Source of the DNA: JASHUC01 sp963849095
GTDB taxonomy: Bacteria; Pseudomonadota; Gammaproteobacteria; Steroidobacterales; Steroidobacteraceae
Assembly (NCBI GenBank): GCA_963849095.1
Contig: CAWKGA010000008.1
Span: 1 to 64,000, forward strand
Direction: 5' to 3'
Length of the DNA: 64,000 bases
The notes below the pieces were generated by a model. That model worked only from the letters and a program-made list of their open reading frames with translations. It ran no database searches and had not been told where the DNA came from. Position numbers and translations under genes: made by a program. This document shows positions 6,302 through 15,021 of this stretch, piece by piece (the first letter of the stretch is position 1; the number at the start of each line of letters is the position of its first letter).

Positions 6302-7874
6302 CAGTTGGTTCTCCTGAGGTTGTCGTAGCGGGCACAGTCGGCGATGGGCGCGTGGCGCAATGTCAGGGCGGCCGGCGTGAGGATGGTGATTGGCGGCCCA
6401 GGATCACGCTGACGGGCAAGGATGTTGAGGACGACATCGGCGGAGTGAACGTTGTGGGCGATCGCTTCGGCGCAGGCGGCCTCGACCGCCGGCAGCCCGT
6501 CGGTCAGCACCGCGGTGAGGATGTCGACCATTTGCCGATTGCCATCGTCGGCACCGGCGAGTTTGCGCCGCACGCGCTCCATCGACGCCGGCAGCACCCA
6601 GTCCTTGAAGGGTGCGCCATTGCGCAAGGCGCCGGGCTTGCGGGCGAGCACCGGCACGTAGTGCCAGGGGTCGTAGATCGTCTCGCCACGGCCGAATGAA
6701 CGGGGATGCTCGGCGACGATTCGTCCGTCCTGGCGGATTACGATGCGATCCGCATAGGCGTGAACTTCGACAGGACGGCCCACAGCGCTGGCCGCGACCG
6801 AGTACTTGTTGTTGTCGAAGCGCACCAGGCAGGTCTTGGAGACCGATGCCGGCACCGCGTGGAAGCCATCGAACCGGCCGGCATAGGGAACGAGCTTCGG
6901 CCGCTCTGCCTCGAACACCTCCCAGATCGTCTGCTCGGTCAGCTCCGGATGGGGATGCACCTTGGCGTAGGCAATGCATTGATCGAGCAGCCAGGCGTTC
7001 AGTTCGTCGAGATTCTTGAACCGCAGCCGCGGCGTGAAGAACCGCTGACGGACGAGCCCGACCTGGTTCTCGACCTGACCCTTCTCCCAGCCCGATGCCG
7101 GCGTGCAGGCGACCGGGTCGATGAGGTAATGGCTGCACATCTGCAGGAAACGGCGATTATAGAGGCGATCCTTGCCGACGAAGATCGTCTCCACCGCCGT
7201 CTTCATGTTGTCGTAGATGCCGCGCTGGCAGACACCCTTGAACAGAGCAAAGGCCCGATCGTGCGCATCGAACACCATCTCCTGCGTCTCGCGGGGATAG
7301 GCGCGCACGAACAGCATCCGGCTGTGACAGAGCCGAACATGGGCGGCCTTGACGATTACCGTCACGCCGCTCAGCAGAACGACCTCGTGGCTCCAGTCGA
7401 ACTGGTAGGCTTCCCCCGGCGCGAAGCTCAGCGGGACATAGGCTGCGGCCGTCGATGCGCCGTGCTCCTTGCGCCAATTGTTCCCGTAACGCCGGACAGC
7501 ATCGTATCCACCGTCGTAGCCAAGCCCACGCAACTCCTCAAACAGCCGGATCAGCGTCAGCCGTTCACGCGCCGCCTTCCCCTCGTTGGCCAACAGCAAT
7601 TGATCGAGCTTGTCCCGCCACGGGCCAATCTTTGGAAGCGGTTGCGCCTCTCGCTCATAGCGGAACTCGGTCGCCTCCGATCGGATAACCTTCCGTACGA
7701 CCTTCCGTGAGACTCTCAGCTCACGACAGATCGCCTTGATCGACTTGCCCTGTACAAAAAATGCGCGGCGGATCTTCGCAATCGTCTCCACAATCAGCAT
7801 CCCAACCTCGGCTCCCATAATCATGGAAGCCAGTGTGGACCCTCAGCCCCCGGGGTCCCGATTGGATGCCGATT
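5437..7874 (-). mobile_element. IS21-family insertion sequence (istA-istB)
   Basis: The element carries istA and istB on the minus strand between imperfect 23-bp inverted repeats at 5437-5459 and 7852-7874 (20 of 23 match; core aatcggcat and tcgggacccc). Extra gggacccc-like copies just inside the ends fit the multiple terminal transposase-binding sites of the family. I could not define an unambiguous target duplication. The stop codon of istB lies inside the left repeat. The right end abuts a truncated sigma-54 activator gene. Confidence 0.85.
6301..7824 (-). CDS. istA: IS21-family transposase IstA
   Basis: This 507-residue DDE transposase has an N-terminal helix-turn-helix (GKSIKAICRELRVSRKVVRKVI). 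The catalytic core follows, with the first Asp in YQFDWSHE, the second in IYDNMKTAV and the Glu in GQVENQVGLVR. A beta-rich C-terminal part holds RFDNNKYSVA. The length and order are normal for the family, and the frame is intact. It is co-transcribed with istB from within the right end of the element. Confidence 0.95.
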   Translation of the reverse strand: MIMGAEVGMLIVETIAKIRRAFFVQGKSIKAICRELRVSRKVVRKVIRSEATEFRYEREAQPLPKIGPWRDKLDQLLLANEGKAARERLTLIRLFEELRGLGYDGGYDAVRRYGNNWRKEHGASTAAAYVPLSFAPGEAYQFDWSHEVVLLSGVTVIVKAAHVRLCHSRMLFVRAYPRETQEMVFDAHDRAFALFKGVCQRGIYDNMKTAVETIFVGKDRLYNRRFLQMCSHYLIDPVACTPASGWEKGQVENQVGLVRQRFFTPRLRFKNLDELNAWLLDQCIAYAKVHPHPELTEQTIWEVFEAERPKLVPYAGRFDGFHAVPASVSKTCLVRFDNNKYSVAASAVGRPVEVHAYADRIVIRQDGRIVAEHPRSFGRGETIYDPWHYVPVLARKPGALRNGAPFKDWVLPASMERVRRKLAGADDGNRQMVDILTAVLTDGLPAVEAACAEAIAHNVHSADVVLNILARQRDPGPPITILTPAALTLRHAPIADCARYDNLRRTN

Positions 7875-8645
7875 ACCCCGAAAACGGGGTCCTTCGAGCG
7901 CGCGAACGGCGGCAGCATCTTTCTCGACGAGATCACCGAGATGCCGATGGAGCTGCAGGTGAAGCTGCTGCGGGTGCTCGAGACCGGATCGTTCACGCGC
8001 GTCGGCGGCGCGCAGCCGATCGCGAGCGACGTGCGGGTCATCGCCGCGACCAATCGCGAGCCAGAGAAGGCGGTCGGCGACGGCAAGCTCCGCGAGGATC
8101 TCTATCACCGCTTGAATGTCTTCCCGGTAAGGCTCCCTCAGCTGCGCGATCGCGGCTCGGACATCGAGCAGCTTGCGCAGTACTTCCTCGACGAGCTCAA
8201 TCGCGCGGAGTCCACCAGCAAGTCCTTCTCGCGCGACGCGCTGGCGCGGCTCTACCAGCACGCCTGGCCGGGCAACGTGCGCGAGCTCAGGAACTACGTG
8301 CAGCGCGCCTTCATCATGGCCGACGATCGGATCGAGTGCGAGCTCGGCGTATCCGACTCCGCGCCGAAGGCGGAGGATGGCACGACGATCACCATCCGCG
8401 TCGGCACGCCGCTCGAGGAGGTGGAGCGGCGCGTGACCATGGCGACGCTCGCGTACTGCGGTCACGTCAAGCGCAAGGCGGCCGAGATCCTCGGCGTGAG
8501 CTTGAAGACACTCTACAACAGGCTCGAGACCTACAACGGCAAGGACGCATCGGGCGTCGGCCCGCCGGCACTCGGCGGCGAGGCGACGCACAATGGAGAG
8601 GCGACGCGCAGTGGCGAGGTGACACGCGGCGGCGAGGCGGTGTGA
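7875..8645 (+). pseudogene. sigma-54-dependent activator (NtrC family), N-terminally truncated at the IS21 end
   Basis: The frame enters at the IS end and reads FERANGGSIFLDEITEMPME (Walker B region), VRVIAATNRE (sensor), the lid with HAWPGNVRELRNYVQ, and a Fis-type helix-turn-helix (VKRKAAEILGVSLKTLYNRL). The receiver domain, Walker A and the GAFTGA loop, all essential for contacting sigma-54, are missing. An upstream ATG at 7833 lies in IS sequence, so any product would be a DNA-binding fragment. The 5' half is not found on the far side of the IS. The C-terminus ends in imperfect six-residue repeats (GEATHN, GEATRS, GEVTRG). Confidence 0.8.
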
Positions 8646-8707
8646 GCGAACGGCTCATCGAGCGCAAGCGATCCGGCGAGCGCAAGCGGGCGGTTAACTC
8701 GCGCCTC

Positions 8708-8944
8708 TTATGGTCGTGATCGGCGCCTGAAGGCTCGCAGCACGGCGGCGGCGGCGAGCCAGCGCACACGCGGCGACTTGAGCGCGTTGAGGAGAGTCCA
8801 CCCCGCCGCTACGGCCCAGGCGAGCGCCCGCCGCTGTTCCCACCGCGCGAATGTCGCGGCGAGCTCGGCGCGTTGCACTTCGGCCTCGAGCTCCAGCAGT
8901 TCCTGGCGGCGCGCGATGTGCCGGGCCCGCTCCCTCGCGCTCAC
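8708..8944 (-). CDS. YqjK-like small protein
   Basis: A 78-residue protein starting at GTG 8944, whose first bases overlap the stop of the yqjE-like gene (gtga), implying coupled translation. The sequence is basic and helical (RARHIARRQELLELEAEVQR), with a moderately hydrophobic middle (ALAWAVAAGWTLLNAL) and an arginine-rich end. Its position after a DUF883 protein and a YqjE-like protein is the classic yqjD-yqjE-yqjK order. Function in the family is poorly known; association with the inner membrane or ribosome has been proposed for partners. Confidence 0.6.
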   Translation of the reverse strand: MSARERARHIARRQELLELEAEVQRAELAATFARWEQRRALAWAVAAGWTLLNALKSPRVRWLAAAAVLRAFRRRSRP

Positions 8945-9315
8945 GGCTCTTGGCCGAGCGATGCCCGATCGAGGCGCAGCTGGCCGATCAGCCGGGAGAA
9001 CGGAGGATCGCGCTTGAGCGAGCGTCTGAGCGCGATCCAGCTCGTGAGGCCGGCGAGCACGAATAAGACGAAGAGCGTCCCGAGGACGATGAAGCGCACG
9101 GGCGGACGGAGCGAGAGTGCCGCCCACAGCACCAGCGTGAAGCCCGCGAGCCATGCGCAGACTGCCGCGACGGCGGCGAGGCGCAGCGCGCGCGCGATCC
9201 TCAGCTTCTCCTGCTCGAGCTCGATCGCCAGCATCTCGAGCCGCGTCTGCGTCATGCGCAGGAGCTCGCCGAGCAGCGACCTGCCGCGCGCGATGACGGG
9301 CTCTCGCTCGCTCAT
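8941..9315 (-). CDS. YqjE-like / phage-holin-3 superfamily membrane protein
   Basis: A 124-residue protein with an amphipathic N-terminal helix (SLLGELLRMTQTRLEMLAIE) and two transmembrane segments (about residues 45-68 and 75-97). This is the layout of the Phage_holin_3_6/YqjE family. Its ATG overlaps the stop of the DUF883 gene upstream and its stop overlaps the start of the YqjK-like gene. The operon is thus three coupled genes read on the minus strand. It probably acts at the inner membrane with its neighbours; the molecular role is unknown. Confidence 0.75.
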   Translation of the reverse strand: MSEREPVIARGRSLLGELLRMTQTRLEMLAIELEQEKLRIARALRLAAVAAVCAWLAGFTLVLWAALSLRPPVRFIVLGTLFVLFVLAGLTSWIALRRSLKRDPPFSRLIGQLRLDRASLGQEP

Positions 9316-9656
9316 TGTGGGCTGGAATCGGCGCGCGCCGCGCGCCTGCGCCGGCCGGCGAGCAGCATTCCGGCGACGAGTCCCACGCTCACGCCCATCG
9401 CCACGACGGTCCAGGGATTATTTCTCGCCCAGCGCTCGAAGGCCGCCGCCGCGCGCTCGGTCATGCCGTTCGCGTCGCTCTCCATCTCTCTCAAGCGAGC
9501 CCGCGCCGATTCGATGCTGTCGGATACCCGGTCGCGCAGGGAGCCGAGACTTGCATCCCCGTCGTCGGCCAGCGCGTGGAGCAGCGCTTCGGCGTGATCC
9601 ACGATGTTGCGCAGCTCCTCGCCGAGGGTCGCGGTATTTTCGGCGGTCTCGCTCAC
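9312..9656 (-). CDS. DUF883 / ElaB-YqjD-type tail-anchored protein
   Basis: A 114-residue protein made of a long charged helix (VSDSIESARARLREMESDAN) followed by NNPWTVVAMGVSVGLVAGML, the typical C-terminal anchor with a PW motif and glycine zipper, then a basic tail. Members of this family (ElaB, YqjD, YgaM) sit in the inner membrane and bind ribosomes in stationary phase in E. coli. It is the first gene of the three-gene operon. A promoter would lie in the 167 bp before the apt gene end. Confidence 0.8.
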   Translation of the reverse strand: MSETAENTATLGEELRNIVDHAEALLHALADDGDASLGSLRDRVSDSIESARARLREMESDANGMTERAAAAFERWARNNPWTVVAMGVSVGLVAGMLLAGRRRRAARADSSPQ

Positions 9657-9823
9657 GAGCAGCGCTCAAACGAGGGCGCGGACGTTCTCGCGACTTCGAG
9701 CATCGAGACCTCCTCGACCCGCGTGCCGGACCGGACCACCGTGTGCCGCATACTCTGATTCTATCCGATACCCGCAAGTCCCACACAGCAACAATCATTC
9801 CCATCGCGGGTACCCGTCATTTC

Positions 9824-10369
9824 CTAGTGCCCATCGAAGCGGACGAGGGTGTGCACGGCGACCCCCATGGCCTCGAGCCTGCGGGCCCCGCCGAGGTCGG
9901 GGAGGTCCACGATGAAGCACGCGCCGAGCAGCTGCGAGCCGAGCGATCGCAGCAGCTTCACGGCTGCCTCGGCCGTGCCGCCCGTCGCGATCAGATCATC
10001 GACGAGGATGATGCGCTCGCCGGGCGCGATGGCGTCGGTATGCATTTCCATCTCGTCGAGGCCGTACTCGAGCGAGTAAGCGACGCGCACCGTCGTGTGC
10101 GGCAGCTTGCCCTTCTTGCGGATGGGCACGAAGCCCGCCGACAGCTGATGAGCGAGCGCGCCTCCGAGGATGAAGCCGCGAGCCTCGATGCCGGCGACGC
10201 GGTCGATTTTCGATCCGGCCCAGGGCTGAATCAGCTCGTCCACCGCGCGCCGGAACGCGCCGGCGTTGCCGAGCAGTGTCGTGATGTCCCGGAACTGGAT
10301 GCCAGGCCGTGGGTAGTCCGGGATGGTTCGGATGAACGACCTCAAGTCGGCAAGAGCGCTTGGATGCAT
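9824..10369 (-). CDS. apt: adenine phosphoribosyltransferase
   Basis: Salvages adenine to AMP using PRPP in the cytoplasm. The 181-residue protein shows IPDYPRPGIQFRDITTLL at the start, the type I PRTase flap region (IRKKGKLPHTT) and the PRPP-binding loop (ILVDDLIATGGTAEAA). The length is that expected for bacterial Apt. The start ATG 10369 was chosen because the family begins just before the LRSFIRTIPDYPRPG segment. It is transcribed away from an aldo-keto reductase gene across a hairpin-rich 210-bp gap. Confidence 0.95.
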   Translation of the reverse strand: MHPSALADLRSFIRTIPDYPRPGIQFRDITTLLGNAGAFRRAVDELIQPWAGSKIDRVAGIEARGFILGGALAHQLSAGFVPIRKKGKLPHTTVRVAYSLEYGLDEMEMHTDAIAPGERIILVDDLIATGGTAEAAVKLLRSLGSQLLGACFIVDLPDLGGARRLEAMGVAVHTLVRFDGH

Positions 10370-10404
10370 GATCGGATTACCTTGCCCTCGGGTGCGCAGG
10401 AGGG

Positions 10405-10498
10405 GGAGGGTACGACACCTCGGTGCCATCGCGGAGGGAGGGGGCGCCCCTTTAAGGGGCGCGGCTCCATGCGATGGCACCGAGGTATCGTACCCTCC
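10405..10498. repeat. large inverted repeat (28-bp stem) with an inner palindrome
   Basis: The arms 10405-10432 and 10471-10498 are reverse complements with one mismatch (core cctcggtgccatcgc). Between them lies a second near-perfect palindrome (gcgccccttTaaggggcgc, 10444-10462). The structure stands between the divergent apt and aldo-keto reductase genes, so it cannot terminate either of them. It looks like a mobile palindromic (REP/MITE-like) element or a regulatory cruciform. Confidence 0.75.
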
Positions 10499-10579
10499 TT
10501 CTAGCCCCGTGCGCATTCCTCGGGGGGTGCTCTTGCCCTTAGACTGTGCGTTCCGGTCCCATTCGCGGGAGGAGACGAG

Positions 10580-11527
10580 ATGATCGCTAGAAAGCTGGGC
10601 AACTCGGGGCTGACCGTAGGTCCCCTCGCCCTCGGCGGAAACGTGTTCGGGTGGACGGCCGATGAGGCGACTTCGTTCAAGGTGCTCGATGCCTTCGTCG
10701 CCTCGGGACTCAATCTGATCGACACCGCGGACGCGTACTCGCGCTGGATTCCCGGGCACCAGGGCGGCGAATCCGAGACGATCATCGGCAAGTGGCTCAC
10801 GAGCCGCCGCAACCGCGCACAGGTGGTCATCGCGACGAAGGTAGGCGTCGAGATGGGGCCGGGCGAGCAGGGGCTGTCTCGCGCGTACATCCTGCGCGCG
10901 GTCGATCGGTCGCTCAAGCGCCTCAACACCGACTACATCGATCTGTACCAGTCGCACCGCGACGACTCGCAGACCCCGCTCGAGGAGACGCTCGGCGTCT
11001 ACGGCGATCTCATCAAGCAGGGCAAGGTGCGCGCGATCGGCGCATCCAATTACACCGCCGAGCGGCTCGGCGCCGCGCTGAAGGTGAGCGCATCGGAGGG
11101 GCTGCCGCGCTACGAGAGCCTGCAACCGTGGTACAACCTGTACGACCGATCGGCCTTCGAGGGCGAGCTCGCCGAGCTCTGCCGGCGGGAGCGCATCGGC
11201 GTCATCCCCTATTTCTCCCTCGCGAGTGGATTTCTCACGGGCAAGTACCGCTCCGAGGCCGATCTCAAAAACCGGGCTCGCGCCTATCGCGTGAAGGACA
11301 TGCTGAACGAGCGCGGCTTTCGCATTCTCCGCGCGCTCGATGCGGTCTCGCGCGAGACGGGCGCCACACCGGCGCAGGTGGCGCTCGCCTGGCTCATCGC
11401 CCGCGGCGTGACGGCGCCCATCGCGAGCGCGACGAGCGTCGAGCAGCTGCAGGAGCTTGCGGGCGCGGCGCGGCTCGAGCTCACCGCGGACGCGGTGAAG
11501 GCCCTGGACGAGGCGAGCGCCGCGTGA
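10580..11527 (+). CDS. aldo/keto reductase
   Basis: NADPH-dependent oxidoreductase of the AKR superfamily, 315 residues. The catalytic tetrad is visible: Asp48 and Tyr53 in DTADAY, Lys in VVIATKVG and His in YQSHRDD. A C-terminal cofactor-binding pattern (TAPIASATSVEQLQEL) follows. It resembles the YajO/YghZ-like group that reduces diverse aldehydes; the true substrate is unknown. Start ATG 10580 follows gggaggag. It is the only gene on this strand between the apt hairpin and the convergent ThDP enzyme gene. Confidence 0.9.
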   Translation: MIARKLGNSGLTVGPLALGGNVFGWTADEATSFKVLDAFVASGLNLIDTADAYSRWIPGHQGGESETIIGKWLTSRRNRAQVVIATKVGVEMGPGEQGLSRAYILRAVDRSLKRLNTDYIDLYQSHRDDSQTPLEETLGVYGDLIKQGKVRAIGASNYTAERLGAALKVSASEGLPRYESLQPWYNLYDRSAFEGELAELCRRERIGVIPYFSLASGFLTGKYRSEADLKNRARAYRVKDMLNERGFRILRALDAVSRETGATPAQVALAWLIARGVTAPIASATSVEQLQELAGAARLELTADAVKALDEASAA

Positions 11528-11563
11528 CCGGCTCGAGCGGATGCCCGGCTCGGGGACTGCGGC

Positions 11564-13234
11564 TCAGGAGTGGCGCGACGCGAGCAGCGCGAGCTCCGGC
11601 GGCATGGGCGTCACGTCGATCTCGACGTTGAGGCACGCCGGCCTGCCGCTCGCGAACGCCTGCCGGATGGCCGGGCCGAGCTCCTTCTCATCCACGATGT
11701 GCCGCCCCTCGCAGCCGAGCGCGGCGGCGACCTCGTGGTACTTGGCGCCGGAGAGTCGCGTGGCGGTGATCGGATTACCGATCATCTCCTGAAAGTGCTG
11801 CGAGGCGGCCCAGCTGCGATTGTTCATGACCACCACGACCACCGGTAGGTGATGGCGCGCGAGCGTGTCGAATTCCGCGATCGTAAATCCCACTGCGCCG
11901 TCGCCGGCGAGGCAGAGCACGGGCCGCCCGGGGTGGGCGGTCTGAGCGCCGATCGCGAGCCCGAGACCGAAGCCGACCGCGCCGAGAAAGCCGTGCGTGA
12001 TGTAACCTCCGGGATGCTTCTGCCGGATCACCTCGTTCATCCAGTGGTAGGCCTCGGCGCCGTCGCCGACGATGATGGTGTCGTCGGCAATGTTGGCGAC
12101 GATGGCCGCGACCGCCTGGTAGGGGTGAATCGGCGGGGAGGAGCGCTGCAGAGCCTCGCTCAGCCGCGCGCGGCGTGCGGCCCTCGCGTCCGCGATGACC
12201 TTCTGCCACGCGGTGCGGTCGGGCCAGCGCTGCGCGCGCGCCTCGGCGAGGAGCGCGCGCAGCGTTTCGCGAGGGTCCGCCGCAATCGCGACGCTCACAT
12301 CGCGCAGCTTGCCGATCTCCTTCGGGTCGACCTCGACATGGATCAACTTCGCGGCGGTCGGCACGAGGCGGTCGCTGGCGCCGAGCGTGAAGAGCCCGAA
12401 GCGCACGCCGAGCGCAAGAACCACGTCGGGCCTCGAGCCGGGCGCGGACAGATCGGCCAGCTTGTGGAAGGTGCCCCCGTAAAGAGGATGATCGCTCGGC
12501 AGGAGGCCGTGAGCCTGAAAATCCGAGAAAACCGGTATTCCGGTGAGCTCCGCGAAGGCGCGCAGCTCCTCGGCGCAGCCGGCCTGCCACGCGCCCGCGC
12601 CAGCCATGATGATCGGCCGCTCGGCCTCAACCAGCAGGCGCAGGGCCGTGCTGACTCCGTCTCCTGATGGGGCGGCGCGCACGTCCATCGCGACGTTCTC
12701 GGGAATGCGTACCGAATCCTCATCGACGGCCGCCGTGAGCACGTCCATCGGCATGTCGAGCAGCACCGGGCCGGTGGGTGGGGAGGTCGCAAGGCGCATG
12801 GCGTGGGCGACGAGGCGCGGTATCTGTGCCGGGACGGTGATCGTGTGAGCCCACTTCGTGACCGGACGAGCGATGGCCGCCTGATCGATGCCGGCCTGCA
12901 GCGTGTTGGTCTCGGCGTCCCGCAGCGCGGCGGACCCGCTGATGTAGAGCACGGGCGTGCGGTCGAGGTAGGCGTTCGCGAGCGAGGTGATGCAGTTGGT
13001 GAATCCGGGCCCGGCCGTCACCAGCGCTACTGCGAGCTTCCCCGCGGCGCGCGCGTAACCTTCGGCCGCGTGGCCGGCCGCCACCTCGTGCCGGGTGTCG
13101 ACGATCGGGATGCCGCGGGCGGCGCACGCCTGGAATATCGTCTCGAGATGGGCACCGTGCAGCCCGAAGACGGTCTCGACGCCCCGGCTCGCGAGCGTAC
13201 GGACGAGCAACTCTCCACCGGTCACCTGGGCCAT
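11564..13234 (-). CDS. thiamine-diphosphate enzyme closely resembling benzaldehyde lyase
   Basis: A 556-residue ThDP-dependent enzyme. From the chosen ATG 13234, residues Ala28-His29 (GLHGAHLETI), Glu50 (DTRHE, the cofactor-activating glutamate) and Gln113 (TNTLQAGIDQ) fall at the positions known for Pseudomonas benzaldehyde lyase. The ThDP/Mg site is GDGAVGFTI with NNRSW downstream. Benzaldehyde lyase cleaves and forms aromatic acyloins such as benzoin. Oxalyl-CoA decarboxylase/2-hydroxyacyl-CoA lyase relatives share the fold, so the substrate is inferred. It is transcribed divergently from fhs, and its 3' end converges with the aldo-keto reductase. Confidence 0.75.
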   Translation of the reverse strand: MAQVTGGELLVRTLASRGVETVFGLHGAHLETIFQACAARGIPIVDTRHEVAAGHAAEGYARAAGKLAVALVTAGPGFTNCITSLANAYLDRTPVLYISGSAALRDAETNTLQAGIDQAAIARPVTKWAHTITVPAQIPRLVAHAMRLATSPPTGPVLLDMPMDVLTAAVDEDSVRIPENVAMDVRAAPSGDGVSTALRLLVEAERPIIMAGAGAWQAGCAEELRAFAELTGIPVFSDFQAHGLLPSDHPLYGGTFHKLADLSAPGSRPDVVLALGVRFGLFTLGASDRLVPTAAKLIHVEVDPKEIGKLRDVSVAIAADPRETLRALLAEARAQRWPDRTAWQKVIADARAARRARLSEALQRSSPPIHPYQAVAAIVANIADDTIIVGDGAEAYHWMNEVIRQKHPGGYITHGFLGAVGFGLGLAIGAQTAHPGRPVLCLAGDGAVGFTIAEFDTLARHHLPVVVVVMNNRSWAASQHFQEMIGNPITATRLSGAKYHEVAAALGCEGRHIVDEKELGPAIRQAFASGRPACLNVEIDVTPMPPELALLASRHS

Positions 13235-13339
13235 ATCGACTCTCCAAATATCTGCTATCCGGCAATGCGATAGGGGCGGACGAAGGACCATGCTACATTC
13301 GTAGCCCCCCGCACGGGAATCGCCTGGAACACTTGAATC

Positions 13340-15016
13340 ATGGCTCTCACCAACATCGAGATCGCGCAGCAGGCCAAGATGCGGCCCATCATCACCGTCG
13401 CGAAGGAGCGGCTCGGCATTCCCGAGGAGGCCCTCTCGCCGTACGGCCGCTACAAGGCGAAGATCTCGCTCGATTACATAAATACCCTGAAGGATCGTCC
13501 GAACGGCAAGCTCATCGTCGTGACCGCGATCTCTCCGACGCCCGCGGGAGAGGGAAAGACGACGACCACCGTCGGCCTCGGTGATGCGCTCAACCGTCTG
13601 GGCAAGCGCACGATCATCTGCCTGCGCGAGCCGGCTCTCGGGCCGGTCTTCGGCGTGAAGGGCGGCGCAGCCGGCGGCGGCTATTCGCAGGTGGTGCCCA
13701 TGGAGGACATCAACCTGCACTTCACGGGCGACTTCGCCGCGATCGCGGCCGCCAACAACCTGCTCGCCGCGCTGATCGACAACCACATCCACCACGGCAA
13801 CGCGCTTGGCTTCGACGTGCGCCGCATCGCCTGGCGCCGGGTGGTGGACATGAACGATCGCGCCCTGCGCGACATCGTCGTGGCGCTCGGCGGCCCGGGG
13901 AACGGCTACCCGCGCCAGGATGGATTCGACATCGTCGTCGCCTCGGAGGTCATGGCGATCTTCTGCCTCGCGACGAGCATCAGCGACCTGAAGGAGCGCC
14001 TGGGAAAGATCGTGATCGGCTACACCGCCGACCAGAAGCCCATTCGCGCCCGCGATCTCAATGCGCAGGGGGCGATGACGGCGCTGCTGCGCGATGCGCT
14101 CGCCCCGAATCTCGTGCAGACGCTCGAGAACAATCCGGCGTTCATTCATGGCGGTCCGTTCGCGAACATCGCGCACGGGTGCAACTCGGTGATGGCCACG
14201 CAGACCGCCCTGAAGCTCGCGGACTACGTGGTGACCGAGGCGGGCTTCGGAGCCGACCTCGGCTGCGAGAAGTTCGTCGACATCAAGTGCCGCAAGGCCG
14301 GGCTCACGCCCTGCGCCGCCGTGATCGTCGCGACGGTGCGCGCGCTCAAGTATCACGGAGGCGTCCCGGTCGCCGACGTGGGCAAGGAGAACGTCGCCGC
14401 TCTCGAGAAGGGCATGGTCAACCTCGAGCGCCACATCGACAACGTGAGCCACAATTACGGCTTGCCCTGCGTCGTCGCCATCAATCATCGGACCGAGGAT
14501 ACCGATGCCGAGGTCCGCGTGCTGATCGAGCGCGCCGGCCGGCACGGCGCGAAGGTGATCCTGGGCCGCCACTACGCCGAGGGCGGCGCCGGCGCGGTCG
14601 ACATCGCGAAGGAGGTGCTGCGCCTCACGGAGCAGCCGAACTCCTTCAAGTTCGTCTACGACGAGGGCGAGACGCTCTGGCAGAAGATGAAGATCATCGC
14701 CACGAAGATCTATCACGCCTCGGATATCACGGCGGACACGAAGGTGCGCACTCAGATCAAGCAGCTGCAGGAGGCGGGCTACGGGCACTATCCGGTCTGC
14801 GTCGCGAAGAATCAGTACTCCTTCTCGACCGATCCGAAGCTGCTCGGCGCCCCCTCGGGGCACAGCGTCAACATCCGCGAGGTGCGGCTCGCCGCGGGCG
14901 CGGAGTTCGTCGTCATGATCTGCGGCGACATCGTGACCATGCCGGGCCTGCCGAAGGTGCCGGCGGCGAACGCCATCGACGTGGACGCGAGCGGGAAGAT
15001 CATCGGACTGTTCTAG
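13340..15016 (+). CDS. fhs: formate--tetrahydrofolate ligase
   Basis: Cytoplasmic enzyme joining formate to tetrahydrofolate with ATP, feeding one-carbon units to purine synthesis or running in reverse during C1 catabolism. The 558-residue protein has the family P-loop (TPAGEGKTTTTVGL, about residues 67-80), REPALGPVFGVKGGAAGGG and VTEAGFGADLGCEKF. Length and motifs are normal. Start ATG 13340 follows a 105-bp divergent promoter region shared with the benzaldehyde-lyase-like gene. Confidence 0.96.
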   Translation: MALTNIEIAQQAKMRPIITVAKERLGIPEEALSPYGRYKAKISLDYINTLKDRPNGKLIVVTAISPTPAGEGKTTTTVGLGDALNRLGKRTIICLREPALGPVFGVKGGAAGGGYSQVVPMEDINLHFTGDFAAIAAANNLLAALIDNHIHHGNALGFDVRRIAWRRVVDMNDRALRDIVVALGGPGNGYPRQDGFDIVVASEVMAIFCLATSISDLKERLGKIVIGYTADQKPIRARDLNAQGAMTALLRDALAPNLVQTLENNPAFIHGGPFANIAHGCNSVMATQTALKLADYVVTEAGFGADLGCEKFVDIKCRKAGLTPCAAVIVATVRALKYHGGVPVADVGKENVAALEKGMVNLERHIDNVSHNYGLPCVVAINHRTEDTDAEVRVLIERAGRHGAKVILGRHYAEGGAGAVDIAKEVLRLTEQPNSFKFVYDEGETLWQKMKIIATKIYHASDITADTKVRTQIKQLQEAGYGHYPVCVAKNQYSFSTDPKLLGAPSGHSVNIREVRLAAGAEFVVMICGDIVTMPGLPKVPAANAIDVDASGKIIGLF

Positions 15017-15021
15017 GCGCG

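Noticed and set aside
7833..7874. ATG at 7833 as the true start of the sigma-54 activator
   Set aside because: The first residues lie inside the IS21 terminal repeat and are not related to the family; the gene is truncated, not naturally short.
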